This document shows, in pieces, positions 45,553 to 54,297 of a DNA stretch of 64,000 nucleotides; the first letter of the stretch is position 1, and each line of letters opens with the position of its first letter. This DNA comes from Microbacterium natoriense. GTDB taxonomy: Bacteria; Actinomycetota; Actinomycetes; Actinomycetales; Microbacteriaceae. The DNA lies in assembly GCF_030816295.1 (NCBI RefSeq), contig NZ_JAUSXV010000001.1, positions 3,472,001-3,536,000 on the forward strand. The letters are read 5' to 3'. A model generated the notes under the pieces. The model had not been told where the DNA came from, made no database searches, and saw only the letters and a list, made by a program, of their open reading frames with translations. The position numbers and the translations under genes were made by a program.

Positions 45553-46371
45553 TCAGCCGGCGTTGGCGGCGAGCCAGCCGATCGGCTCGACCAGCGTGCC
45601 GTTGATCTTGACCTCGAAGTGGAGGTGGTTAGCGGTCGAGTGGCCCGTGCTGCCGACGAGCCCGATGAGCTGGCCCGCCTCGACGGTCTGGCCGACCTCG
45701 ACCTGACGCGTGCCATAGGTCATGTGGCCGTAGGTGGTCGAGACGCGCTGTCCACCCACCACGCTGTCGATCACGACGCCCACACCGTATCCGTAATAGC
45801 TCTCGGAGGAGACGCGGACCACACCGGCGGCGGCGGCGTAGATCGGGGTGAGAGCGGGGCACACCATGTCGGCGCCGTTGTGACCGCTGCCGAGGGTGCG
45901 GCTCACGTTGTACGATCCCTGCGGCAGCGGGTAGCGCACCTCGCCGGAGCCGGGCGACACCAGGGCGTATTTGCTGATGTCGAAACCAGTGGACGCGGAC
46001 GCGGTGGACGCCGCGGCAGCCGCGCGCGCTGCGGCGGCCTCTTCCGCCTTCTTCTTCTCGATCTCTTCAGGCGTCGTGGCCGTGAAGGCCCCGTGCACGA
46101 GGGGGGCGGCCGTCGCCTCGGACGCCACGATGAGGGACTGGGCGTCGACGGCGGCGAGCTGCTGAAGGGTCGTCGCCTCTTCGGCCGGCTTCGACTGGGC
46201 GTACGCGGGAAGGGCGATGGCGGCGACGAGAGCGCCCACTGCGCCGAAGATCGCGACGGAACGGAGCGGCTTCATGACGCTTCGGGCCGGTGTGCGAGCG
46301 CCCGTACGACGGGCGACTGCGCGGTCTTCGGTTGTGTTCGCGGGCGATTCGATGTCTGCGGCCAAAATCAT
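45553..46371 (-). CDS. M23-family metallopeptidase, secreted
   Basis: A LytM-type peptidoglycan endopeptidase, 272 residues from ATG 46371. A signal peptide-like segment 'KPLRSVAIFGAVGALVAAIALPAYAQ' is near residue 35, then an Ala-rich helical linker, then the M23 domain. Zinc ligands are visible in 'GSGHNGADMVCPA' (HxxxD) and 'HLHFEVKINGT' (HxH). The frame stays open up to 46569, so the start is uncertain; ATG 46371 has GGAGG very close, and ATG 46275 would start right at the signal peptide. It is divergent from nothing and lies downstream of a DtxR-type gene on the same strand. Confidence 0.85.
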   Translation of the reverse strand: MILAADIESPANTTEDRAVARRTGARTPARSVMKPLRSVAIFGAVGALVAAIALPAYAQSKPAEEATTLQQLAAVDAQSLIVASEATAAPLVHGAFTATTPEEIEKKKAEEAAAARAAAAASTASASTGFDISKYALVSPGSGEVRYPLPQGSYNVSRTLGSGHNGADMVCPALTPIYAAAAGVVRVSSESYYGYGVGVVIDSVVGGQRVSTTYGHMTYGTRQVEVGQTVEAGQLIGLVGSTGHSTANHLHFEVKINGTLVEPIGWLAANAG

Positions 46372-46619
46372 GTCCTCCAGGGCCTGCACGCTCGGGTAGC
46401 GCTGGCTCGTCGGCACTCTGCTTCTCGTGGCACGAATGTAGCTCGGGGTACTTTGTGCGTTTTCACCGCGAAGACGACGAGCCTGAAAGGCGACCATCGC
46501 GGGTAACCGCCAGCGGGCTTCTTCGCTGGCGACCTGTCCGAGGTTACCGGAAGATAACGATCGTGTCACCCTGCAAAGCTGTTAATCGCCGGGGAGCAGG
46601 TTCGCGGAGGGGTCGAAGG
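46372..46619 (-). other. long leader region of the M23 gene
   Basis: About 250 bp between the DtxR-type gene and the M23 start. It contains a strong hairpin (CGCCAGCG, 46508-46515, with CGCTGGCG, 46524-46531) that can extend by GGTAAC/GTTACC, and TACATT (near 46438) as a possible -10. No known riboswitch motif was recognised. Confidence 0.4.
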
Positions 46620-47321
46620 TCAGGCGGGTTCTCCGACGAGGAAGATGTGCGAGGCCAGTTCGACGGGAAGCTCGAGCCCTTCTTCCTTGCCTTCCATCTG
46701 GATGAGGACGTACCCCTCGTTGAAGCGGTAGTCGCCCTTCGCTCCGGGCATGACGCCCGCATCGCGCAGCTGCTCGAGCAGTTCCGGATCGACCTGCGCA
46801 GGCTCGGCGAGACGGCGCACAGTGCCCTCGATGGGTTCGCCCGCCGCAGTCAGCTTCTGCACGAGACCGATGACGCCCTCGTCGAACGTGCGTGCGGGCA
46901 GGTCCCCGAGCTGGTCGAGACCGGGGATGGGGTTGCCATAGGGCGACTCGGTCGGATGACCGAGGAGTTCCACCAGCCGCCGCTCGACCTGCTCGCTCAT
47001 CACGTGCTCCCAGCGACAGGCCTCTTCGTGGACGTATGCCCAGTCGAGCCCGATCACGTCGGAGAGCAGGCGCTCGGCGAGACGATGCTTGCGCATCACG
47101 TCGACGGCCTTGCGCCGCCCTGCGTCGGTGAGCTCCAGCGTGCGGTCTTCGGACACGACGACGAGTCCGTCGCGCTCCATGCGGCCCACGGTCTGGGACA
47201 CCGTCGGACCCGAGTGCCCGAGACGCTCGGAGATGCGCGCCCGCAGCGGCACGATGTTCTCCTCCTCGAGTTCGAGGATGGTGCGGAGGTACATCTCCGT
47301 GGTGTCGATCAAGTCGGTCAT
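46620..47321 (-). CDS. DtxR-family metal-dependent transcriptional regulator
   Basis: A 233-residue iron- or manganese-responsive repressor with an N-terminal winged helix ('ISERLGHSGPTVSQTVGRMERDGLVVV'), a dimerisation/metal domain ('RKHRLAERLLSDVIGLDWAYVHEEACRWEHVMSEQVERRL', holding the Cys/His/Glu ligands) and a C-terminal SH3-like domain. The Cys in 'EEACRWEHVMS' is typical of the iron-type DtxR/IdeR. The ribosome binding site is GGAGGG. A DtxR-box-like site lies 19 bp upstream, so it may regulate itself. Confidence 0.93.
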   Translation of the reverse strand: MTDLIDTTEMYLRTILELEEENIVPLRARISERLGHSGPTVSQTVGRMERDGLVVVSEDRTLELTDAGRRKAVDVMRKHRLAERLLSDVIGLDWAYVHEEACRWEHVMSEQVERRLVELLGHPTESPYGNPIPGLDQLGDLPARTFDEGVIGLVQKLTAAGEPIEGTVRRLAEPAQVDPELLEQLRDAGVMPGAKGDYRFNEGYVLIQMEGKEEGLELPVELASHIFLVGEPA

Positions 47322-47339
47322 CTGGCCCTCCGGGTCTTC

Positions 47340-47356
47340 TTAGGCAAGCCTACATT
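47340..47356. promoter_or_regulatory. DtxR-box-like site
   Basis: TTAGGCAAGCCTACATT resembles the DtxR consensus (TTAGG-N3-GCCTAA-type). It lies in the gap between the dtxR-like gene and the divergent serC. Confidence 0.5.
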
Positions 47357-47408
47357 CCTGCAGGGACATCGGCGCGTCACGCGGCGAAACCCCGCCGGCC
47401 GCGCACCC

Positions 47409-48533
<1,125 letters not shown>

Positions 48534-48539
48534 CACGCG

Positions 48540-48569
48540 AGCGTGCCGCAGGGCTCCCCACGGCACGCT
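48540..48569 (+). terminator. candidate terminator after serC
   Basis: AGCGTGCCG pairs with CGGCACGCT around a 12-nt loop, 7 bp after the serC stop. No T-run. Confidence 0.55.
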
Positions 48570-48710
48570 GTCGGCGCTTCTTCGCGTGCCGAACGATCAG
48601 CGCAGCTGATTCACGCACCGGATCCCGCATCCGGAGAGCGGGTGCTCCGAGGCGCGTCCCTCCCGCACCCGCGGGCGGGGCGCGCCTGCTGTCAGGTGGC
48701 TGACGGGAGG

Positions 48711-49412
48711 TCACTCCTCGTCGTCGGAGTCCCTCGCGGCAGCGTCCGACTCGTCATCGTCGGAATCGTCGTCCTCAGACTCGTCATCGTCGGAATCGTC
48801 GTCATCAGACTCGTCATCGTCCGACTCGTCGTCGTCGAAGCCTTCATCGTCATCCGACTCGTCATCGTCATCGTCCATTACGGCCGAATCGTCGAGCTCA
48901 TCGATGTCCACGCCGTCGAGATCACCCGCGTGCAGAGCGCGCGGCTCGTCACCGTCGAGCAGGTCGTCGTCGATGTCATCATCGTCGTCGTCGTCGTCGT
49001 CGAGATCATCGTCGTCGAGACCCTCCGCCTCAGCCGCGACGAGATCGTCGAGCTCGTCGGCGGCGGCAGCTGCGGCCTGCTCGGCAAGCTCCACCTGATG
49101 GGCGCGGTATTCGGCGAGCCGCTCGGCCCATGGCACCCACTCGGGCGCCAGCAGCGCCCCGTCACCCGGGAGCAGCTCGACCTCGAGAACGGTCGGCTCC
49201 TCGTCGTCGACGCGGGCGACCGTGACGGTCCAGTACCAGCCGGGGTACCCGGGCAGGCGGTTCGCGAAGCGCAGCGACACCGAGCCGTCGTCTTCGAGCA
49301 GGTAGCCCGCGGCAGGGCCGATGGACGAGGCCGGCGTGATCTCACGCAGCGCGTTCAGCGCGAGATCATGAGCATCGAGGAGACGCTGGTCGGCGTCAGG
49401 CGTCGAGGTCAT
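48711..49412 (-). CDS. DUF3027-family protein with extreme acidic tail
   Basis: A 233-residue protein. The first about 125 residues are the DUF3027 domain ('DAHDLALNALREITPASSIGPAAGYLLEDDGSVSLRFANRLPGYPGWYWTVTVARVDDEEPTVLEVELLPGDGALLAPEWVPWAERLAEYRAHQ'). The last about 100 residues are almost only Asp, Glu and Ser, with runs of D and repeats of DESDDD. Such tails mimic DNA or bind basic proteins or metals, but the role here is unknown. Its start lies 17 bp inside the end of the cold-shock protein gene, so the two are coupled. Confidence 0.9.
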   Translation of the reverse strand: MTSTPDADQRLLDAHDLALNALREITPASSIGPAAGYLLEDDGSVSLRFANRLPGYPGWYWTVTVARVDDEEPTVLEVELLPGDGALLAPEWVPWAERLAEYRAHQVELAEQAAAAAADELDDLVAAEAEGLDDDDLDDDDDDDDDIDDDLLDGDEPRALHAGDLDGVDIDELDDSAVMDDDDDESDDDEGFDDDESDDDESDDDDSDDDESEDDDSDDDESDAAARDSDDEE

Positions 49413-49776
49413 CGGCGACCTTGCGCAGGACGGCCGCGATCTTGCGGCTGTGGCTGGAGGAGGGGTACCGGCCGCGGCGCAGATCTGCGCCCATTCCGTC
49501 GAGCAGCTTCACGAGATCCTCGACGATGATCGCCATGTCGTCGGCCGGCTTGCGCTTCGCCTTGGCGAGACTCGGCGGTGCCTCGAGGACGCGCACCGAC
49601 AGCGCCTGCAGGCCCCGCTTGCCGTCTGCCACACCGAACTCCACGCGAGCGCCCGCCTTCACCGCCGTACCCGCAGGCATGGCTGATGCGTGCAGGAAGA
49701 CGTCCTGACCGTCATCGGTGGCGATGAAGCCGAAACCCTTGTCTTCGTCGTAGAACCTGACCTTGCCGGTGGGCAT
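49396..49776 (-). CDS. cold-shock-domain protein
   Basis: A 126-residue protein with an N-terminal cold-shock domain: RNP1-like 'GKVRFYDEDKGFGFIATDDGQDVFLHASAM' with the RNA-binding KGFGFI and VFLH motifs. It has a further C-terminal helical part of about 55 residues ('ADDMAIIVEDLVKLLDGMGADLRRGRYPSSSHSRKIAAVLRKVADDLDA') absent from single-domain CspA proteins. It likely binds single-stranded RNA or DNA. It overlaps the DUF3027 gene start, an order widespread in actinobacteria. Confidence 0.93.
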   Translation of the reverse strand: MPTGKVRFYDEDKGFGFIATDDGQDVFLHASAMPAGTAVKAGARVEFGVADGKRGLQALSVRVLEAPPSLAKAKRKPADDMAIIVEDLVKLLDGMGADLRRGRYPSSSHSRKIAAVLRKVADDLDA

Positions 49777-49837
49777 GGGAGAAACCTCGCTGAGTCGGTG
49801 TGGAGATATGGCGCGCTCGAACGGAGCACCCTCCTCA

Positions 49838-49865
49838 AGCCTAGCGGTCGCCGACGCACTAGGCT
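49838..49865. promoter_or_regulatory. inverted AGCCTAG...CTAGGCT: back-to-back -10 elements
   Basis: AGCCTAG (49838-49844) and CTAGGCT (49859-49865) form a 7-bp inverted repeat. Read outward each contains TAGGCT, the -10 of the cold-shock gene (minus) and of the small membrane protein (plus, 7 nt before its ATG). Confidence 0.45.
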
Positions 49866-49872
49866 GAGAAGG

Positions 49873-50142
49873 ATGAGCACGCCGACTTCAGAGCCCGAGA
49901 TCCGCAGGGTGGACCGCATCCTCGCGTTCACTGCGCTCGGCCTCATCGCCGCCTCGATCCTCGGATTCGTCTCGATCATGATCGGCACCGCGAACGGCAT
50001 GGACGAAGCAGCCTTCGCGGAAGGCGCCTGGCCGTTCATCGCGAGCATCCTGTACTGGGGTCCTCCGCTCGCCTTCGTGCTGATCGTCACGCTGCTCATC
50101 ATGAGCTTCGTACGGAAGGGTCGCGCGGCATCGCGATCCTGA
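49873..50142 (+). CDS. small two-helix membrane protein, hypothetical
   Basis: An 89-residue protein with two membrane helices ('FTALGLIAASILGFVSIMIG' and 'FIASILYWGPPLAFVLIVTLLIMSFV'), a short loop with 'GMDEAAFAEGAWP' and a basic end (RKGRAASRS). The ATG at 49873 follows TAGGCT at 7 nt. An upstream in-frame stretch has no signal and is discarded. Function unknown. It precedes the helicase pair by 10 bp and may be co-transcribed with it. Confidence 0.75.
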   Translation: MSTPTSEPEIRRVDRILAFTALGLIAASILGFVSIMIGTANGMDEAAFAEGAWPFIASILYWGPPLAFVLIVTLLIMSFVRKGRAASRS

Positions 50143-50152
50143 GGAATCACAC

Positions 50153-51853
50153 ATGAGCACGCACGCCCGACCGCTGGCCGAATGGCTGGCCGCGGCGAGC
50201 GATGACGAGCTGATCGCCCTCCTCCGAGCCCGCGGGATTCGCCCGGACGTCGGCTGGCAGGACTTCTTCGACGCCGCAGAAGCGCTTCTGGAGCCCTCGG
50301 CCCTGAACCGCGTACTGCCGACGCTCACATCCGCAGAGGCCTCGGCGCTCTTCGCAGCCGCCTCCGGAGCTGATGCCGGACGGCAGCGAACCGCGCTCAT
50401 CGCGCTCGGTCTGCTGCAGACCGACGGAGCGCCCTTTCCGCCTGTGGCGGCCGCAGTGCGCGACCGCCCGGTTCCGCAACGACCGCAGGACAGCATCCCC
50501 CGCGCCTCGACGGAGGATGCCGCGGCGCACGCCGCCGAGCGCGCCCTCACCACGGTGGCTGCCGTCGCCGATCTGCTGCTGCATGCGCGAGACAAGCCGT
50601 TGACACTTCTCTCCGGGGGCACCGTGAGCGCCGGAGAGAAGAAGCAGCTGGCCGAGAACGGCATCCCGGCGGAGTCCGTCGACTCCCTCGTCCAACTGGC
50701 GGTCGACGCAGGCCTCGCCGCCGCCGACGGAAAGCGCATGGGCACGACCGCCGCCGCAGAGCAGTGGCTGCGTTTCTCGGTGGCGGAACGCTGGAGCGCG
50801 CTCGTCGGAGGCTTCCACGACTCGATGCCGCGCGGCATCCGCTCGCCCTCCGGCGGCTGGACTGCACCATCCGCGTGGCCCTCGGCCTATCCCTGGGACC
50901 CGGCCTGGCCCGAGCGCAGCGCCGCGTTGCGCGAACGCGCCCGGCTGCTCGCCGTCATCGCGGACGACGGATCGGAGCCCGCCTGGTCGGCGCCGATGCG
51001 AGCAGGGGCCGAGCCCGACGCCCGCGAGCTCACCGCGCTTCTGCCTGCGGAGGTCGACCGGATCTTCCTCCAGAACGACCTCACGGCGATCTCCCCCGGA
51101 CCCCTCGCCCCCGCTCTCGACGTGCGACTGCGCACGATCGCCGATCGCGAATCCGCAGCTCAGGCTTCGTCCTACCGGTTCACCGGCGAGTCGATCGCCC
51201 GCGGCGTCGTCGCCGGCGAGACGGAGAAATCGATCCTCGACTTCCTCAGCGGGATCACTCTGACAGGCATCCCTCAGCCGTTGCACTATCTGGTCACCCA
51301 GACCGCGCAACGTCACGGACTGGTACGGGTGTCGACGGATCTGGAGACGGGCCGGACGCGCATCGACAGCGTCGATCAGAACCTCATCGAGGCGATCGCC
51401 GTCGATCAGGCGCTAAGGCCCCTGGGGCTCACGAAGCACGTCGGGTCGATCACCTCGCGCGTGGGGCGCGACACGGTCTACTGGGCGCTCACCGATGCAC
51501 GCTACCCGGCGACGCTGGTCGACGAGAACGGACAAGCCATCGCAAGCGACCGGCATCCGCTGGCCCCCTCGGCCACACCGTTCCCCGACTACTCGGCGCT
51601 GATCGGAGCCCTGCGAGCGCATCAGGGCCCAGACGCGGATGCCGCATGGCTCGACAGAGAACTCGATGCGGCCGTACGAGCGCACGCCGTGCTCAAGGTC
51701 GTCGTCGGGATGCCGGACGGATCGACCAGAGAGCTGATCATGGAGGCCACAGGACTCGGCGGAGGACGTCTGCGCGGCAGGGACCGGGCCGCCGACGTGG
51801 AGCGGACGCTTCCCGTGTCCAGCATCCGATCCGCCACCATCGTCGCGCAGTAA
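50153..51853 (+). CDS. helicase-associated (Helicase_C_3) protein, XPB partner
   Basis: A 566-residue protein lacking the helicase motor motifs. The N-terminus 'RPLAEWLAAASDDELIALLRARG' and the C-terminal half ('VDQNLIEAIAVDQALRPLGLTKHVGSITSRVGRDTVYWALTDARYPATLVDE' and 'ARELIMEATGLGGGRLRGRD'-like WYL-type stretch) match the actinobacterial helicase-associated family always found upstream of an XPB-like helicase. The ribosome binding site is GAGGA. Its TAA stop forms part of the -10 box of the next gene. It probably works with XPB in DNA repair. Confidence 0.9.
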   Translation: MSTHARPLAEWLAAASDDELIALLRARGIRPDVGWQDFFDAAEALLEPSALNRVLPTLTSAEASALFAAASGADAGRQRTALIALGLLQTDGAPFPPVAAAVRDRPVPQRPQDSIPRASTEDAAAHAAERALTTVAAVADLLLHARDKPLTLLSGGTVSAGEKKQLAENGIPAESVDSLVQLAVDAGLAAADGKRMGTTAAAEQWLRFSVAERWSALVGGFHDSMPRGIRSPSGGWTAPSAWPSAYPWDPAWPERSAALRERARLLAVIADDGSEPAWSAPMRAGAEPDARELTALLPAEVDRIFLQNDLTAISPGPLAPALDVRLRTIADRESAAQASSYRFTGESIARGVVAGETEKSILDFLSGITLTGIPQPLHYLVTQTAQRHGLVRVSTDLETGRTRIDSVDQNLIEAIAVDQALRPLGLTKHVGSITSRVGRDTVYWALTDARYPATLVDENGQAIASDRHPLAPSATPFPDYSALIGALRAHQGPDADAAWLDRELDAAVRAHAVLKVVVGMPDGSTRELIMEATGLGGGRLRGRDRAADVERTLPVSSIRSATIVAQ

Positions 51854-51856
51854 ACT
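51851..51856 (+). promoter_or_regulatory. -10 element of the XPB-like gene, built on the upstream stop codon
   Basis: TAAACT; its first three bases are the TAA stop of the helicase-associated gene. It lies 8 nt before ATG 51865. Confidence 0.45.
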
Positions 51857-51864
51857 GGACAGCT

Positions 51865-53505
51865 ATGTCTGATGGCCCTCTGATCGTCCAGAGCGATCGC
51901 ACAGTCCTGCTCGAGGTCGCCCACGCGGATGCCGAGAGCGCCCGCCACGAGCTCGCGATCTTCGCCGAACTCGAACGCGCCCCCGAGCACATCCACACCT
52001 ATCGGATCACCCGCCTCGGCCTGTGGAACGCCCGAGCCGCGGGACACACCGCTGAGGACATGCTGGATACCCTCGAGCGCTGGTCGAGGTTCCCGGTGCC
52101 GCCCTCGGTGTCCGTCGACCTGCGCGAGACGGTGAACCGCTACGGGCGCCTCGTGATCGAGCGCGACGACGAGGGCACCCTGATCCTGCGCTCCAGCGAC
52201 CCGGCCGTGCTCACGCAGGTCGCGAACAACAAGCGCATCCAGCCGCTGCTGATCGGGCATCCGGCCCCGGACGTCTACGCGGTCGATGCCTGGGCGCGCG
52301 GCCAGATCAAGCAGGAGCTGCTGAAGATCGGCTGGCCCGCCGAAGACCTCGCCGGGTACACCCCGGGCACCCCGCACGAGATCGATCTCGACGAGGACGG
52401 CTGGCAGATCCGGCCGTACCAACAGGATGCCGTCGACGCGTTCTCGAAGGACGGCTCCGGCGTCGTGGTGCTTCCCTGCGGCGCGGGAAAGACGATCGTC
52501 GGAGCAGGTGCGATGGCGGCGACAAAGACCACCACCCTGATCCTCGTGACCAACACCGTGTCGGCGAGGCAGTGGCGAGACGAGCTGCTCAAGCGCACCT
52601 CGCTCACTCCGGAGGAGATCGGCGAGTACTCGGGCCAGGCCAAGGAGGTCCGGCCGGTCACGATCGCCACCTATCAGATCCTCACCGCGAAGCGGAAGGG
52701 CGAGTACGCGCACCTCGCACTGCTCGACGCCCTCGACTGGGGACTCATCGTCTACGACGAGGTGCATCTGCTCCCCGCCCCCGTGTTCAAGCTCACGGCC
52801 GATCTGCAGGCCCGTCGACGCATCGGCCTGACAGCCACGCTGGTGCGCGAGGACGGGCGCGAGGGCGACGTCTTCAGCCTCATCGGGCCCAAGCGCTTCG
52901 ACGCCCCATGGAAGCAGATCGAGGCGCAGGGCTTCATCTCCCCCGCCGCCTGCTACGAGGTGCGCGTCGACCTGCCGCCGAGCGACCGGCTCGAGTACGC
53001 GGCGGCGACCGACGACGAGCGGTACCGCCTGGCGGCATCCGCCCCCGCGAAGATCGACGCGGTCAAGGAGCTCATCGCGAAGCATCCGGACGAGCGGATC
53101 CTCGTGATCGGCCAGTACCTCGACCAGCTCGACACCCTCTCGGAGGCGCTGGACGCGCCGCAGATCACGGGTGCGACGCCGGTCGACGAGCGCGAGGAGC
53201 TCTACCGGCAGTTCCGCGTCGGCGAGATCCAGCTTCTCGTCGTCTCGAAAGTCGCGAACTTCTCGATCGACCTCCCTGAGGCCTCGGTCGCGATCCAGGT
53301 GTCGGGTTCGTTCGGCTCGCGGCAGGAGGAAGCCCAGCGGCTCGGGCGGCTGCTGCGGCCCAAGCAGTCGGGTCACACCGCCAGCTTCTACACGCTCGTG
53401 GCGCGCGACACGATCGACCAGGACTACGCACAGAATCGACAGCGATTCCTCGCCGAACAGGGGTACAGCTACACGATCATGGACGCCGACGCGATCGCCG
53501 CCTGA
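51865..53505 (+). CDS. XPB/Rad25-type DNA repair helicase
   Basis: An SF2 DNA-dependent ATPase/3'-5' helicase of the XPB family, 546 residues. The N-terminal damage-recognition part leads into the motor. The Walker A is 'VVLPCGAGKTIVGA' (near residue 203-211), the DEVH box is 'VYDEVHLLPAP' (near 298) and the Q-like and motif III-VI regions follow ('IGLTATLVREDGREGDVFSLIG', 'RLGRLLRPKQ'). 'RILVIGQYLDQLD' and 'VVSKVANFSIDLPEASVAIQVSGSFGSRQEEAQRLGR' close the second RecA domain. Probably acts in transcription-coupled or nucleotide-excision repair. Confidence 0.96.
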   Translation: MSDGPLIVQSDRTVLLEVAHADAESARHELAIFAELERAPEHIHTYRITRLGLWNARAAGHTAEDMLDTLERWSRFPVPPSVSVDLRETVNRYGRLVIERDDEGTLILRSSDPAVLTQVANNKRIQPLLIGHPAPDVYAVDAWARGQIKQELLKIGWPAEDLAGYTPGTPHEIDLDEDGWQIRPYQQDAVDAFSKDGSGVVVLPCGAGKTIVGAGAMAATKTTTLILVTNTVSARQWRDELLKRTSLTPEEIGEYSGQAKEVRPVTIATYQILTAKRKGEYAHLALLDALDWGLIVYDEVHLLPAPVFKLTADLQARRRIGLTATLVREDGREGDVFSLIGPKRFDAPWKQIEAQGFISPAACYEVRVDLPPSDRLEYAAATDDERYRLAASAPAKIDAVKELIAKHPDERILVIGQYLDQLDTLSEALDAPQITGATPVDEREELYRQFRVGEIQLLVVSKVANFSIDLPEASVAIQVSGSFGSRQEEAQRLGRLLRPKQSGHTASFYTLVARDTIDQDYAQNRQRFLAEQGYSYTIMDADAIAA

Positions 53506-53560
53506 CACCCCCGACCTCGCCGCTCCGGCAGATAATCAGCATCTGCATGTGCGAAGTCAC

Positions 53561-53566
53561 CATAAT
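53561..53566 (+). promoter_or_regulatory. -10 element of the response-regulator gene
   Basis: CATAAT, 6 nt before ATG 53573; no clear Shine-Dalgarno. Confidence 0.4.
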
Positions 53567-53572
53567 GGGGAC

Positions 53573-54259
53573 ATGACAGCTGCCCGCATCCTGGTCGTCG
53601 ATGACGAACCGAACATCCGCGACCTGCTCTCCACGGGTCTCAGCTTCGCCGGATTCCAGGTGAAGACGGTGGCCAACGGCGCCGCCACCATCTCCGCCGT
53701 CCTCGAAGAGGAGCCCGACCTCATCATCCTCGACGTGATGCTGCCGGACATGAACGGCTTCAGCGTCACCAAGCGCCTGCGCGGCGCCGGCTTCACGGCC
53801 CCGATCCTCTTCCTGACGGCCAAGGACGGCACGGAGGACAAGATCGAGGGGCTCAACGCCGGCGGTGACGACTATGTCACCAAGCCGTTCAGCCTCGACG
53901 AGATCGTCGCCCGCGCTCAGGCGATCCTGCGCCGCACGATGCAGGCCGACGAGGAGTCGATCATCCGGGCAGGCGAGCTGTCGATGGACCAGGACACGCA
54001 CGACGTCCAGGTCGGCAAGGAGTCGATCGAGCTCAGCCCGACCGAGTTCAAGCTGCTGCGCTACCTCATGCTGAACCCGAACCGGGTGCTGTCGAAGGCG
54101 CAGATCCTCGACCACGTCTGGGAGTACGACTTCAACGGCGACGCCGGCATCGTGGAGAGCTACATCTCGTACCTCCGTCGCAAGATCGACCCGCACACCG
54201 AGGAATCGGTCATCCAGACCAAGCGCGGCTTCGGATACATGCTCAAGGTCGGCAAGTAG
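53573..54259 (+). CDS. OmpR-type response regulator
   Basis: A 228-residue two-component regulator. The receiver domain (about residues 1-118) has the acidic pair 'VVDDEP', the phospho-acceptor Asp54 in 'LIILDVMLPDMNG' and the switch Lys in 'YVTKPFSLDE'. The C-terminal OmpR winged helix (about 130-228) ends 'VESYISYLRRKIDPHTEESVIQTKRGFGYMLK'. It is followed 38 bp later by its histidine kinase. It resembles MprA/TcrA-type regulators of the cell envelope, but the targets are unknown. Confidence 0.95.
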   Translation: MTAARILVVDDEPNIRDLLSTGLSFAGFQVKTVANGAATISAVLEEEPDLIILDVMLPDMNGFSVTKRLRGAGFTAPILFLTAKDGTEDKIEGLNAGGDDYVTKPFSLDEIVARAQAILRRTMQADEESIIRAGELSMDQDTHDVQVGKESIELSPTEFKLLRYLMLNPNRVLSKAQILDHVWEYDFNGDAGIVESYISYLRRKIDPHTEESVIQTKRGFGYMLKVGK

Positions 54260-54297
54260 CCACCGCCCCGCACAGACGTCGACCATGGGAGGACCGC

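Noticed and set aside
46372..46619. A c-di-AMP (ydaO-type) riboswitch before the M23 peptidase gene
   Set aside because: Such riboswitches occur before cell-wall peptidase genes in actinobacteria, and the leader is long and structured, but the conserved words could not be found in the right order.
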